64,000 nucleotides of DNA from an uncultured Ignavibacteriota bacterium (GCA_903861125.1 CAIOTF010000023.1:310001-374000), one strand, 5' to 3'. Positions 34,555-44,750 are shown, counted from the stretch's first letter. Numbers and translations are program-made. The notes: generated by a model not told the origin, from the sequence alone.

Positions 34555-36402
34555 ATGTTCAAACAAAGCAATATCCGTAACATCGCCATCATAGCACACG
34601 TTGACCATGGCAAGACAACGCTGGTTGACCAATTATTACGACAAACCGGAACGTTCCGCGACAACCAGCAGATGGTAACGCGTGTGATGGACTCGAACGC
34701 ACAGGAAAAAGAGCGCGGAATCACCATCCTTGCAAAGAATACTTCCGTCTTTTATACCGACAAGACGACAAAAGAAAAATATAAGATCAACATTGTTGAT
34801 ACACCGGGTCACTCCGATTTTGCCGGCGAAGTAGAGCGCACACTGAAAATGGTGGACGGCGTTCTGCTGCTCGTCGATGCTTCCGAAGGCCCGCTTCCCG
34901 GAACAAAATTCGTTCTGAAAAAATCATTGGACCTGAATCTTCAGCCGATCGTTGTTATCAACAAGATCGACCGTAAAGACGCCCGCGCACATGTTGTGCT
35001 GGACGAAGTGTTCGAACTGTTCCTTTCGCTCGGTGCGAACGAACAGCAGCTGGATTTTCCGACCATCTACGCCATCTCCAAACAGGGAATCGCGCAGCGT
35101 GAACTGGAAGACAAGGGAACGTCGCTTGAACCGTTGTTTGATACTATTGTTTCTAAAATACCTTCACCCACGGGCGATATTAACGAACCGTTTCAGATGC
35201 TTGTTACAACGATCGACTACAATGATTATCTCGGCCGTCTTGGTATCGGCAAAGTGCACCGCGGCAGAATTCACATTAAGAATCAGATGAAGATCATCCA
35301 TCGTAACGGTGTTACGGAAGATGCACGCGTAGCAAAAATGTACACGTTCGAAGGATTGAAACGAATTGAAATTGAAGAATCAAGTGTCGGCGACATCATC
35401 GCAATTTCCGGCATGGAAGATGTCGATATCGGCGAAACAATCGTTGATGCTGCCGATCCGACAGCACTGCCGTTTGTTGCTATTGAAGAACCGACGCTGA
35501 CGATGAACTTTGTTGTGAACAATTCCCCGTTCGCAGGTCTGGATGGAAAGTATGTGACAACAAGAAATCTTCAGGAACGGCTGATGAAAGAGCTTCGCTC
35601 GAATGTCAGTCTTCAGGTTGAACTTACCGATGCACCGGACGTGTTCAAGGTAAGCGGACGCGGCGAATTGCATCTTGGAGTTTTGATAGAAAATATGCGC
35701 CGCGAGGGATTTGAACTTCAGGTTTCCCGTCCGCAGGTGATCTACAAACGGATCGACGACGTACTCTGCGAACCGATCGAACATGTTATCATCGACGTTC
35801 CGGATGAATTTACCGGAACCGTTATCGAAAATCTCGGCAAACGAAAAGGTGAGATGAAGAACATGATCTCTTCCAACGGCAACACGCGGCTGGAATTTTT
35901 CGTGCCGGCCCGCGGATTGATCGGTTTCCGAAATGAATTCATGACCCAGACAAAAGGTACCGGCATTCTGCATCACAATTTCCAGGGATACGAACCTTTC
36001 AAAGGAGAACTTGTCCACCGCACACGCGGTGCATTGGTTTCTCTGGAAACCGGCGAATCGGTTGCGTATGGAATGTTCAAGCTGCAGGACCGTTCAACAT
36101 TCTTTATTAATCCGCAGACGAAGGTCTATTCCGGCATGATCGTCGGTGAGAACTCGCGCGAAGGCGATATGACGGTGAACGTCTGCAAAGCAAAACAGTT
36201 AACTAATATGCGGGCATCGGGTACTGATGAATCAGTCCGCCTTGAACCGCCACTGTTGATGACGCTGGAGCAGGCAATTGAATGGATCGGCGACGATGAA
36301 TATGTGGAAGTAACACCGAACTTCATCCGTCTGCGAAAGAAGATTCTCGATCAGAACGAACGCAACCGCGCTTCAAAAAAGAAGGTTTCGGCCGAAGAGT
36401 AA
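34555..36402 (+). CDS. typA: Translational GTPase TypA/BipA
   Basis: This 615-residue protein of normal TypA length has an intact G domain (AHVDHGKTTLVDQL, DTPGHSDF, NKIDRKDA) and the BipA-specific C-terminal region (GRGELHLGVLIENMRREG, LIGFRNEFMTQTKGTG). It binds 70S ribosomes and affects ribosome assembly and stress adaptation, particularly at low temperature. It is in its own transcription unit, between terminators at 34425 and 36462. Confidence 0.97.
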   Translation: MFKQSNIRNIAIIAHVDHGKTTLVDQLLRQTGTFRDNQQMVTRVMDSNAQEKERGITILAKNTSVFYTDKTTKEKYKINIVDTPGHSDFAGEVERTLKMVDGVLLLVDASEGPLPGTKFVLKKSLDLNLQPIVVINKIDRKDARAHVVLDEVFELFLSLGANEQQLDFPTIYAISKQGIAQRELEDKGTSLEPLFDTIVSKIPSPTGDINEPFQMLVTTIDYNDYLGRLGIGKVHRGRIHIKNQMKIIHRNGVTEDARVAKMYTFEGLKRIEIEESSVGDIIAISGMEDVDIGETIVDAADPTALPFVAIEEPTLTMNFVVNNSPFAGLDGKYVTTRNLQERLMKELRSNVSLQVELTDAPDVFKVSGRGELHLGVLIENMRREGFELQVSRPQVIYKRIDDVLCEPIEHVIIDVPDEFTGTVIENLGKRKGEMKNMISSNGNTRLEFFVPARGLIGFRNEFMTQTKGTGILHHNFQGYEPFKGELVHRTRGALVSLETGESVAYGMFKLQDRSTFFINPQTKVYSGMIVGENSREGDMTVNVCKAKQLTNMRASGTDESVRLEPPLLMTLEQAIEWIGDDEYVEVTPNFIRLRKKILDQNERNRASKKKVSAEE

Positions 36403-36461
36403 TGTGCGCAATTTGGCGGACGAGTCGAAGAGTGAGAAGTAATCATCTATAACATTAATAC

Positions 36462-36490
36462 AAATCCCGCCTTGTGCGGGATTTTTTGTT
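36462..36490 (+). terminator. Rho-independent terminator after typA
   Basis: AAATCCCGC and GCGGGATTT form a nine-base stem around CTTGT, followed by TTTTGTTT. It lies 59 bases after the typA stop. Confidence 0.85.
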
Positions 36491-36526
36491 TATTGTAGTT
36501 CCTCTCATTTCCTGCTATCTTCCTCC

Positions 36527-37696
36527 ATGGAATTCAATCTTCCAAACATTATCGTAATAATCGCCGCCGCGCAGGGATTGCTGCTGGCAATTCTTATTAT
36601 ACAAAAACACCGCGCGCTCTTTGCCAACCGTTATCTGGCGCTGTTAATGCTCAGTTATACCGGCATTCTGATCCATTTGCTGCTGCAGGATACGGGAATT
36701 TATGTGTCGCTTCCATACTTCTTTCTTATCAGCGGACTCTCTCTTGCGGCGCTGCCTTTCCATTTTCTATATACAAAACATCTTGTCCGCCGTTCGCAGC
36801 GGTTCGACTCGAACGAATTGTTCCACTTTATTCCCTTCGGCATCTATGAAATAATTCTGATCGTTGTCATATACACTTCGCAGTCCGATCTTTCTCTGGT
36901 GGGCGTTGTCAGCGCAACGGATACTCCTCCGATCCTTCGTCTGTACAATGTTGCAGTGATCGTTCAGGGTATGGCCTATCTTGGATTAAGCACAAGAATG
37001 ATCAATCGATTTAATCTTCATATTAAGGATGTTGTCTCTTCGGTTGAAAAGATACAATTGATCTGGCTTCGGAACATTACTTTTACGGGATTTGCTGCGA
37101 TCTCGGTCTTTTTAATCGAAGATCTTTTTTTAATGAACGGTATCAATCTCTCAAACTTCATTTTCTCGTCAGTCGGATTTGCGTTATACGTTTACGGAAT
37201 GGGGTACGGCGGTTTGCTGAAGTCGGAGATCTTCGCCGATCCGGTCGTGGAAAAGACCATGCAGGCGGTTGAAGAGATTGAACACACAATTGAAGAAGAG
37301 AGCGCTGTTAAGTATGAGCGCTCCGGGCTCACCGACGAAACAGCGGAACAGCATCTTCGAGCATTGCTGCGGCTGATGGAACAGAAAAAGATCTATCGAA
37401 ACAGCGCGCTGACCCTGACGGAACTATCGGCAGAGCTTTCCGTTTCGCCGCACAATCTTTCCGAGGTGATCAATACAAAGCTCCGCAAGAATTTTTACGA
37501 TTTTGTGAACGGGTACCGTTTGGATGAAGTAAAAAAAGATCTTGCCGATCCTTCAAAACAGCATTTGAAAATTCTTTCCCTTGCATTCGATGCCGGATTC
37601 AATTCAAAGGCTACTTTCAATACGCTCTTCAAAGAACAAACCGGCACGACGCCGTCCGAATACCGGAAAACCGTTCTTGTTTCTCCGGCGTCTTAA
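36527..37696 (+). CDS. Membrane-anchored AraC-family regulator
   Basis: This 389-residue protein has about seven hydrophobic segments in residues 1-225, a short linker and a C-terminal HTH_18 domain (LTLTELSAELSVSPHNLSEVIN, then ILSLAFDAGFNSKATFNTLFKEQTG). This layout is common in Bacteroidota and suggests direct signal reception by the membrane part, without a separate sensor kinase. No clear ribosome-binding site precedes the ATG at 36527. The downstream lipoprotein is a possible target. Confidence 0.87.
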   Translation: MEFNLPNIIVIIAAAQGLLLAILIIQKHRALFANRYLALLMLSYTGILIHLLLQDTGIYVSLPYFFLISGLSLAALPFHFLYTKHLVRRSQRFDSNELFHFIPFGIYEIILIVVIYTSQSDLSLVGVVSATDTPPILRLYNVAVIVQGMAYLGLSTRMINRFNLHIKDVVSSVEKIQLIWLRNITFTGFAAISVFLIEDLFLMNGINLSNFIFSSVGFALYVYGMGYGGLLKSEIFADPVVEKTMQAVEEIEHTIEEESAVKYERSGLTDETAEQHLRALLRLMEQKKIYRNSALTLTELSAELSVSPHNLSEVINTKLRKNFYDFVNGYRLDEVKKDLADPSKQHLKILSLAFDAGFNSKATFNTLFKEQTGTTPSEYRKTVLVSPAS

Positions 37697-37768
37697 AATA
37701 TCGGTACATGTTTTACAGAAAGACATTTTTCAATCAATGTCGGTAAACGATAAATCATTAAGGGGCAG

Positions 37769-38260
37769 ATGTTCAAATATATTTTTGTTACAGTTTTTAT
37801 TTTTCTTTTTACCTCTTGTCAGCATACAACAACACCCGAACCTCAGTCACAAATAGTTTTAGGTGATAATATTGAAGGTGTTCAAATTGGTGACGATTCA
37901 AGCACTGTTGTTCGTAAGCTTGGAAAACCGTCTTACATTGGTGATGGTGATATGAATGGCTATATTTTTCAATATACCGAGGGAAGGCTAGCGTATACAT
38001 TTGTTACGATTTCGAAAGACCCTCTTTTTGGTCTGGGAACGATCAGCGTCAGCCTGGAGGGTCCTTATGCAGGTAAAACAAAAGATGGAATAAAGATCAA
38101 GTGTGAAAGGGAATTTGTTCTCGGTAAAATTGGAGTTCCGGATACCAGTTTTGCTGGAAGTCCGCTCACCTACGATATTTACTATTTTAATAAAAATGGA
38201 TTCACTTTTACCTACGAGAATCAGATTATTCATAGAATTATAATGTCAAAACCAAAATAA
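37769..38260 (+). CDS. Lipoprotein of unknown function (SmpA/OmlA-like architecture)
   Basis: This 163-residue protein has a signal peptide with lipobox FTSC and an AAGGGG ribosome-binding site. The IEGVQIGDDSSTVVRKLGKPSYIG segment, repeated weakly in the second half (FVLGKIGVPDTSFAG), resembles the BamE/SmpA-type fold and similar lipoproteins in Bacteroidota. There is no recognised enzyme motif. A strong T-rich terminator at 38546 lies well downstream. Confidence 0.72.
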   Translation: MFKYIFVTVFIFLFTSCQHTTTPEPQSQIVLGDNIEGVQIGDDSSTVVRKLGKPSYIGDGDMNGYIFQYTEGRLAYTFVTISKDPLFGLGTISVSLEGPYAGKTKDGIKIKCEREFVLGKIGVPDTSFAGSPLTYDIYYFNKNGFTFTYENQIIHRIIMSKPK

Positions 38261-38858
38261 ACATCAATTAATTGTATACACTAATTTACAAGTGTAAATA
38301 ATACTTTAAGTTACCTTACATATTTTTTCCACTTCGCCTTACTGTGCAACGCTTCAAAACAAAAATACCCCGTGGTTATAAACATATTTTCCATTATTCT
38401 TCCAAATCAATTCATACGACAATTTTTGGTTCGTCCATAGGCATTGAACCACCCACCTGCGCTCACTATCTCCCCCGAATACATGAAACATAAAAACTAA
38501 ACCTGTTAAATCGATATTTATTTCTAATTGTAAACAATAATAATCGCCGGCAAGTATGTATAACTTTTGTACACTTGCGGTTTTTTTTTGCAATTACTAT
38601 AAATTCGAATCGCTATTTTCCATGCTTTCGCCATATAAATGTGGCATTATATTTGGTATAACAAAAGAGGGATATTAAAGCCTGAGGTTCATTCTTAACT
38701 CTTTGAGACGGTTTTTCTATTCTTCATCAAGCACCAAACACAATAATTTTGAAATATCGACTGGCCGCAACACTCCGCTTTCATTTGAAGGATACTAATT
38801 ACAACGGTCAAATAATTTTTTGTATCACTTCCCATCCCTGTATTTCTTCAAAACCATC
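38261..38858. other. 598-base AT-rich intergenic region
   Basis: This stretch has no convincing gene. A 79-residue minus-strand frame at 38354-38593 runs through the terminator at 38546 and has no good start, so it is not called. The segment around 38410-38470 resembles 41155-41232 at about 70% by eye. A TATATTTG at 38648-38655, the Bacteroidota-type -7 pattern, could belong to a promoter for the ABC genes, but its upstream partner is imperfect. Confidence 0.55.
38546..38590 (+). terminator. Strong terminator far from any annotated gene end
   Basis: CCGGCAAGT pairs with ACTTGCGG (one bulge), with inner GTA/TAC pairs, followed by a run of nine T. It lies 290 bases after the lipoprotein stop, so it ends either a long 3' UTR or an unannotated transcript. 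Confidence 0.75.
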
Positions 38859-39554
38859 ATGATAACAATACAATCTTTAGTTAAATCATACAACAACGTT
38901 GAAATTGTTCATATTGATTCATTAACAATAAACACCCACGATTGTTTTGGCCTTGTTGGCAATAATGGCGCAGGAAAGACGACACTTTTTCGTTTGATTC
39001 TGGATCTTATTAAGGCAGACAATGGAAGTATTGTTTCTTTTGATCAACCCGTTGCCGGAAATGATGCGTGGAAAAAATACACCTCTTCCTTCCTGGACGA
39101 AAGCTCTCTCATTCCATTCCTAACTCCGGAAGAGTATTTTTCTTTTGTCGGGAAAGTTTATGGTATTTATCCGGCCGATATACAACAACGACTGGCAATT
39201 TTCGAATCAATGTTCAATGGAGAAGTGTTAGACCAAAATAAATTGATACGTGATTTATCAACGGGTAATAAACGTAAAATTGGAATTGCTGCTTCATTGA
39301 TAATCCAGCCGAAGGTGTTGTTACTCGACGAACCATTTGCCAATCTGGATCCATCATCGCAAATAAAACTCGTAAACATTCTAAAAAATATCTCTTCACA
39401 AAAAAACACGACAATCCTTATTTCAAGTCATGACCTTTCACATATAACGACGGTGTGCAACCGCATCGGACTTATTGAGAAGGGCAGGATCATTAAAGAC
39501 ATTGCTACAACAGATGATACACTTCGTGAACTTCGGCAATATTTTGGAGCGTAA
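38859..39554 (+). CDS. ABC transporter ATP-binding protein
   Basis: This 231-residue ATPase is counted from the ATG at 38859 (MITIQSLVKSYNN); the frame is open to a TTG at 38820. It has Walker A GNNGAGKTT (residues 34-42), an ABC signature LSTGNKRKIGIA, Walker B LLLDEP and H-loop SSHD. It is coupled to the permease at 39555 (adjacent start). The type, with a DUF5687-like permease partner, is common in Bacteroidota and the cargo is unknown. Codon use is more AT-rich than most of the window. Confidence 0.9.
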   Translation: MITIQSLVKSYNNVEIVHIDSLTINTHDCFGLVGNNGAGKTTLFRLILDLIKADNGSIVSFDQPVAGNDAWKKYTSSFLDESSLIPFLTPEEYFSFVGKVYGIYPADIQQRLAIFESMFNGEVLDQNKLIRDLSTGNKRKIGIAASLIIQPKVLLLDEPFANLDPSSQIKLVNILKNISSQKNTTILISSHDLSHITTVCNRIGLIEKGRIIKDIATTDDTLRELRQYFGA

Positions 39555-41036
39555 ATGATCAACTGGAAAGACTTTGTAGTCATGGAGTGGAAATCGATTG
39601 TGCGTAGTCCGCTTGCCGGTCAAACTATCAGCATTAAAATCCTTTGGATTGTTTTGATTGCACTTCTGGTCGCCCAGGTTTCATTTCTCGGCATTTATCT
39701 TCCTGCTATACTCCGTAAGATATCGCCAGAAATTAATCCTATTGATATTATCAATAGATTTTTGTGGGGATACTTTCTCGGAGATCTCCTGGTTAGAGTG
39801 ATATTAATTAATATTCCGGCCGCGATTATACATCAATATCTTCATTGCAATATTCGAAGAGGTAGTATCGCCGGGTATCTGATGGCAAAGTCCCTCATTA
39901 ATTTTTCCAATGCTATAGGGATTGGTTTGTGGCTTTCATTTTCAATATCATATTTTGGAATATCTTTTGAAGGCCTTGCGTGGTTCAGTGGAATTGTTGT
40001 TGTTTTGGGTATTAATACGCTGCTCATTCTTCTTGCCGCTTCTTTCGGTAAGTTCCTGTTTTCATTTCTGTTTGGCGCCGCAATAATATGTGTCGTTGGT
40101 GTATTAGAATATTTAAACATACCACTGTTGCGCGATAGCATTACATTACTATTTAATAACCTCGGTGTTGGAAATTACACCGCAATCATTATTCCCGTTA
40201 TTACACTCTTAGGTCTGATTAAACTTGTGTACCAAAATATAATTTTTTTGATGTATGTGGACCGGTTGACTGTGTCTCGAAAGGAAATATCCGTCGATAC
40301 ATCAACAATCTCAAAAATATCGTCGTGGCGTTTTGAATGGTTGTTAATTTTCAGGAACAGGCGGTTGCGGACAATGATCATCACTATGTATGGGATGATG
40401 AGTCCGTTGTTTCTGCTGCAACTGGCGAACAGTAATGATGATCCCAATAAACCGCTGGCAACAATAATTCCGGTGTATGTTTTAAGTTTTTATTTATTGA
40501 TGGGCTCCTCAATGTGGGGACAACTAAGTTTTATTTCCGAAAGCACATTCTTTGATGTGTTGGCGGTTCTACCGCAATCCTGGGAAAAGTTTTTACGTCG
40601 CAAATATTTAATAAGCCTATGCATTTTGACTCTCGTTGGTATTGTGGCCACTATTATTGACTATACTTTTCTTGATATGAAACATTTATCACAAATAATA
40701 GCTTTGTATGTATTCCATTGCGGCACATCTATTTTTCTTATCCTTTACAGATCGACTTTGCATCGACAAAGATTTGAAATAGAATCAAGTGCTTGGTTTA
40801 ACTATCAAGGAAGCTCATATGCCCTTACAGATTTTTTGATCTTACTCAATGCATTGGTCGGACCCATTTTCTTCTTTGTGTTTAATAAATGTCAATTATC
40901 CTCATATTTTAATCTATTCTTCTTCTTTGTTGGTGGAGTAAGTCTGCTTTTTTATAAAAAGTGGATGGATCTCATACATAAATCTTTCTTGAAGCGTCGC
41001 TATGCAATGATGGAAGGATTTCGCACAAAACTATGA
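39555..41036 (+). CDS. ABC transporter permease, DUF5687-like
   Basis: This 493-residue protein with about ten or more hydrophobic segments starts right at the end of the ATPase gene. The N-terminal MINWKDFVVMEWKSIVRSPL and the length fit the DUF5687 permease family found beside single ABC ATPases in Bacteroidota. It would form the membrane part of a homodimeric exporter. Sampled lines of this gene are about one third G+C, versus roughly half in neighbouring genes. The cargo is unknown. Confidence 0.78.
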   Translation: MINWKDFVVMEWKSIVRSPLAGQTISIKILWIVLIALLVAQVSFLGIYLPAILRKISPEINPIDIINRFLWGYFLGDLLVRVILINIPAAIIHQYLHCNIRRGSIAGYLMAKSLINFSNAIGIGLWLSFSISYFGISFEGLAWFSGIVVVLGINTLLILLAASFGKFLFSFLFGAAIICVVGVLEYLNIPLLRDSITLLFNNLGVGNYTAIIIPVITLLGLIKLVYQNIIFLMYVDRLTVSRKEISVDTSTISKISSWRFEWLLIFRNRRLRTMIITMYGMMSPLFLLQLANSNDDPNKPLATIIPVYVLSFYLLMGSSMWGQLSFISESTFFDVLAVLPQSWEKFLRRKYLISLCILTLVGIVATIIDYTFLDMKHLSQIIALYVFHCGTSIFLILYRSTLHRQRFEIESSAWFNYQGSSYALTDFLILLNALVGPIFFFVFNKCQLSSYFNLFFFFVGGVSLLFYKKWMDLIHKSFLKRRYAMMEGFRTKL

Positions 41037-41319
41037 AAAGATCTCTCCGCTTACCATAAATGTATTGTCACTGTAAAACGAAATATTCACTAATCTGCAT
41101 CCCCAAGCATAATATCGGAACGTAAAATTTCCAGTATTTTCGGTTTCCCCTTCTTTAATCTTCTAAATCGCTAAATACCATCATTTTGCGTTCATCCCAA
41201 GGGGATTGAACCACCACTCCACGTCCAATCCCATCGGGAAAAGCGAACTCCATACGGGTGTGGCGTATTTTTGTAGTGTAACAAACAACAAAACACTCAC
41301 AATTTTTACCGGAGAAACA
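41037..41319. other. Intergenic region with remnant-like minus-strand frame
   Basis: This 283-base stretch between the ABC permease and the TonB receptor holds the latter's ribosome-binding site (GGAG before 41320). The segment 41155-41232 resembles part of 38410-38470 in DNA and in its minus-strand translation (both share VVQ, W and K spacing). It may be a decayed repeat; no gene is called. Confidence 0.35.
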
Positions 41320-43614
41320 ATGAAACATCTTATTCAAATATTATTGTTACAAGTCGTTTTCGCCGTAATGTTGTTTCCTCAGCAGCAATTGACCGGAACG
41401 GTAGAGGGAACCGCTCTTGATCTGGAAACACAATCGCCGCTGGTCGGCGCAAATGTTATCGTGATGAATACGACCCTTGGCGCCATCAGCGACGTCAACG
41501 GAAAATTTTCCATAAAACAGATTCCCGTTGGAAATTATTCGCTGCAATTCAGAATGATTGGTTATTCCACGATCACCAAAACCGATATCATCGTCCGTTC
41601 GCAGCGCAGCACGGCAGTTTCCGCCGAACTGATAGAACAAACGCTGGAAACCGAACAGGTGGTAGTAACAGCGGGATATTTTCAGAAGAATGATGTTCAA
41701 CCGGTGAGCATTACTTCGCTCAGCGCGGAGGAGATCCGGCGCGCCCCCGGCTCCGGCGGCGATATCAGCAGGGTGATGATGAGTTTACCGAGCCTGGCAA
41801 AAGTAAACGACCAGTCGAACAGTCTTATTGTCCGCGGCGGCAGTCCTCTGGAAAACGCATTCTATCTTGACGGCATCGAGATACCGAACATCAATCATTT
41901 CCCCACGCAGGGAGCTAGCGGCGGACCGATTGGGATGATCAATGTGGATCTGATCGACGAAGTAAATTTTTACGCCGGCGGATTCTCACCTGCATACGGC
42001 GACAAACTTTCCTCCATCCTCGATCTGAAATTCCGCGAAGGAAACAGAAATAATTTTGACGGACAGTTCGACCTGAACATCATGGGGTTCGGCGGCGTAG
42101 CTGAAGGACCGATCGGCGGAAAAGGTTCATATCTTCTCTCTGCGCGGAGAAGTTATCTGGATTACGTGGTTAAAATGTTCAATATCGGCACCTCTGTTGC
42201 GCCGGAATACGGTGATATTCAGGGAAAGATCGTGTACGATCTTTCATCAAAACACAAACTCAGCATCGTGGCGTTAAGCGGTGACGATCATAACAATCCT
42301 ACCCGGAATGCGGCAGAAGAAAACGATATGCTCTATTACGGAAATCAGGACATCTATCAAAACGCCGGGGGAATTGTATGGCGTGCATTGTGGAATCAGC
42401 ATTTCGTTTCAACAACTACTCTTGGATATCAATCATCGCGCTTTAGGGAAGATCTGTTTGAAACCAACACCGGCACCGCTCTGCTCAGGAATCATTCAAC
42501 GGAAGCGTCGGCAACAGCACGGAACAGCAACCATCTGCGGTTTTCCGATGCGCATGCGTTGGAATTCGGCGTAGAAGTGAAATACATGTACAGCGGATAT
42601 GATAATATGTTCGGCGCTTATACCGATGCACTGGGTGATTCAACGTCCGCATTCAACATTAATAAAACGATGAATGAAAGCAAGTTCGGCGGTTTCATCA
42701 ACTACATCGTCCGTCCGTTCACCGGACTTACGGGAACAATCGGACTCCGCACGGACTATTTTTCGTACAACGACCGGTTCAACGCCGCACCGCGCGCAAC
42801 GCTCTCCTATCAATTCAACGAATTGACGTTGGTAAAAATTGCTTCCGGCATGTATTATCAGAACATGCCGATGTCCATCCTTTCGCAGAACGCGGGAAAT
42901 AAAAATCTGCGGGATCCATACGCCATCCATTACATTTTCGGTCTGGACCAACTGCTGAGCGAAGATACCAAGCTGAGCATGGAGGTCTATCAGAAAGAAT
43001 ATTACGATTTCCCGGTCGATCCTTCCGATCCGACGCTGTTTCTGGTGGATGAAATATTCTATCGCAACGGATTGTACTTTGCACACTCTGCGCTGAGCAA
43101 TAACGGTAAAGCGCTCTCCCGCGGCTTCGAGATCACGCTGCAGAAAAAACTTGCGCAGGACTTCTACGGACTTGCCAGTGTAACAGTGTTCAGAACGAAA
43201 TATAAAGGGGAAGACGATACGTGGAGAAATCGCGTGTTCGATAACCGTTTCATCGTCAGCACCGAAGGAGGATACAAGCCGAATGCGGAATGGGAATTCA
43301 GCGCCCGGTGGATTATTGCGGGAGGAACGCCGTACACTCCGTTCGATCTCACACAGTCCGCACAGCTCAAGCGGCCCGTGTTTGACGGCAGCAGGATCAA
43401 TACGGCGCGGTATCCTGTATACCATTCCATGAACGTGCGGTTCGATAAACGGTTCCACTTTACATCATCAAATCTGGTCCTTTACCTGAGCGCGTGGAAT
43501 GTCTATAACCAAAAGAACGTTGCAACATATTTTTGGAATGAAAGGAAGAATAAACAGGATACAATCTATCAGTGGAATCTGCTGCCAGTATTCGGCATGG
43601 AATATGAACTATAA
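41320..43614 (+). CDS. TonB-dependent outer-membrane receptor with carboxypeptidase-regulatory domain
   Basis: This 764-residue protein is counted from the ATG at 41320 (GGAG upstream); the longer frame to 41206 has no family match. It has a signal peptide (about 1-21), a CarboxypepD_reg-like domain (GTALDLETQSPLVGANV), a plug with the SLIVRGGSPLENAFYLDGIEIP signature and a beta-barrel. It is a Bacteroidota importer with TonB-dependent transport; no SusD-like protein accompanies it. The substrate is not clear. Confidence 0.93.
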   Translation: MKHLIQILLLQVVFAVMLFPQQQLTGTVEGTALDLETQSPLVGANVIVMNTTLGAISDVNGKFSIKQIPVGNYSLQFRMIGYSTITKTDIIVRSQRSTAVSAELIEQTLETEQVVVTAGYFQKNDVQPVSITSLSAEEIRRAPGSGGDISRVMMSLPSLAKVNDQSNSLIVRGGSPLENAFYLDGIEIPNINHFPTQGASGGPIGMINVDLIDEVNFYAGGFSPAYGDKLSSILDLKFREGNRNNFDGQFDLNIMGFGGVAEGPIGGKGSYLLSARRSYLDYVVKMFNIGTSVAPEYGDIQGKIVYDLSSKHKLSIVALSGDDHNNPTRNAAEENDMLYYGNQDIYQNAGGIVWRALWNQHFVSTTTLGYQSSRFREDLFETNTGTALLRNHSTEASATARNSNHLRFSDAHALEFGVEVKYMYSGYDNMFGAYTDALGDSTSAFNINKTMNESKFGGFINYIVRPFTGLTGTIGLRTDYFSYNDRFNAAPRATLSYQFNELTLVKIASGMYYQNMPMSILSQNAGNKNLRDPYAIHYIFGLDQLLSEDTKLSMEVYQKEYYDFPVDPSDPTLFLVDEIFYRNGLYFAHSALSNNGKALSRGFEITLQKKLAQDFYGLASVTVFRTKYKGEDDTWRNRVFDNRFIVSTEGGYKPNAEWEFSARWIIAGGTPYTPFDLTQSAQLKRPVFDGSRINTARYPVYHSMNVRFDKRFHFTSSNLVLYLSAWNVYNQKNVATYFWNERKNKQDTIYQWNLLPVFGMEYEL

Positions 43615-43648
43615 ATTTTTCGCGGGGTAACTTACGTGCGGTAAATTA

Positions 43649-44692
43649 TTAATCAACGGCCGGCTCTTGCTGACTTATGCAGTGGAGCGTACCGAGTCCC
43701 CACACCAGATCAACACAGTCGATGCCGATCACAGCCCGGTCGGGGAACTGTTTCTGAATAATGGTAAGCGCTTTCAGATCGTTGGGATGATTGAATACCG
43801 GAACGATGACAAAACCATTTCCGATTAAAAAGTTGGCGTAGCTTGCCGGGAGCCGCTGACCTTCGTAGGCAACAAAGCCCGGCATCGGCAGTTCTACTAT
43901 GTTGAACGGCTTGTTCTCCAGATCGGTGAGTGTGCGGAGCAGTTTCAGATTTTCCTGAAGAATTTCATAGTTTGCATCCTGCGGATCTTCTTCAACACAA
44001 GTAACAATCGTTGTCGGATTGACGAAACGTGAAAGATCGTCGATATGTCCGTCCGTATCGTCGCCGACAATGCCGTCATTCAGCCAGAGAATCTTTTCCT
44101 GGCCATAATATTCTTTTAAGTATGTTTCTATCTGTTCACAGTTGTGATTCGGATTGCGGTTCTCGTTCAGTAGGCATGCCTTGGTTGTAAGCAGACATCC
44201 TTTTCCATTCACCTCGATAGATCCCCCCTCCATCACAATGCCGGGATAAAAGACCGGCACCTTATACTGTTCGGCGATCTTTGTCGGCACTGCATCGTCC
44301 AGATCGAACGGCGGATACTTTCCTCCCCACGCATTGTATCCCCAGTCGACAATGGCAAGTTTATCCTGCGCGTTCGGGTTTACAACAAATGCCGGACCGT
44401 GATCCCTGCACCATGCATCGTTGGTCGGAATTGTATAGAGCGTGAATCGTTCCTGCGAAACGCCGGCCAGCGTCAGCCGTGATGTTACATCCTCAAACAT
44501 CTCTGCATCTTTAACGTTGATGTTCACATGCTGAAATCGTACAATCGTTCTGACAATATTCGTATAGATGTACGGAACGGGATCAAATTTATCGGGCCAC
44601 GATTCAAGTTTATGCGCCCATGAAAGCCACGTTGCGGCTTGCCGTTCCCATTCGGCGGGAAATCTGTATCCAAGTTGTTTTGGTGTCTTCAT
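43649..44692 (-). CDS. aguA: Agmatine deiminase
   Basis: This 347-residue protein is counted from the ATG at 44692; the frame runs on to 44863 but would overlap aguB. It has TNDAWCRDHGPAFVV, GDDTDGHIDDLSRF and the catalytic cysteine in GTLHCISQQ, typical of porphyromonas-type peptidylarginine deiminase/agmatine deiminase family. It converts agmatine to N-carbamoylputrescine, which the adjacent AguB processes. Together they give putrescine. Confidence 0.95.
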   Translation of the reverse strand: MKTPKQLGYRFPAEWERQAATWLSWAHKLESWPDKFDPVPYIYTNIVRTIVRFQHVNINVKDAEMFEDVTSRLTLAGVSQERFTLYTIPTNDAWCRDHGPAFVVNPNAQDKLAIVDWGYNAWGGKYPPFDLDDAVPTKIAEQYKVPVFYPGIVMEGGSIEVNGKGCLLTTKACLLNENRNPNHNCEQIETYLKEYYGQEKILWLNDGIVGDDTDGHIDDLSRFVNPTTIVTCVEEDPQDANYEILQENLKLLRTLTDLENKPFNIVELPMPGFVAYEGQRLPASYANFLIGNGFVIVPVFNHPNDLKALTIIQKQFPDRAVIGIDCVDLVWGLGTLHCISQQEPAVD

Positions 44693-44750
44693 AATTAAAA
44701 TAGCGGCGGCGGAAATAAATCCGGTGTACTTCCGCCTTTGTGCGGGTTGT

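Noticed and set aside
38354-38593. A 79-residue minus-strand frame in the AT-rich gap
   Set aside because: Its first codons run through the terminator at 38546-38590, there is no ribosome-binding site, and no family is recognised. Its partial likeness to 41155-41232 is kept as a finding only.
42640-43458. A 272-residue minus-strand frame within the second TonB receptor
   Set aside because: The plus-strand barrel sequence is clear; the antisense product has no signal or family features.
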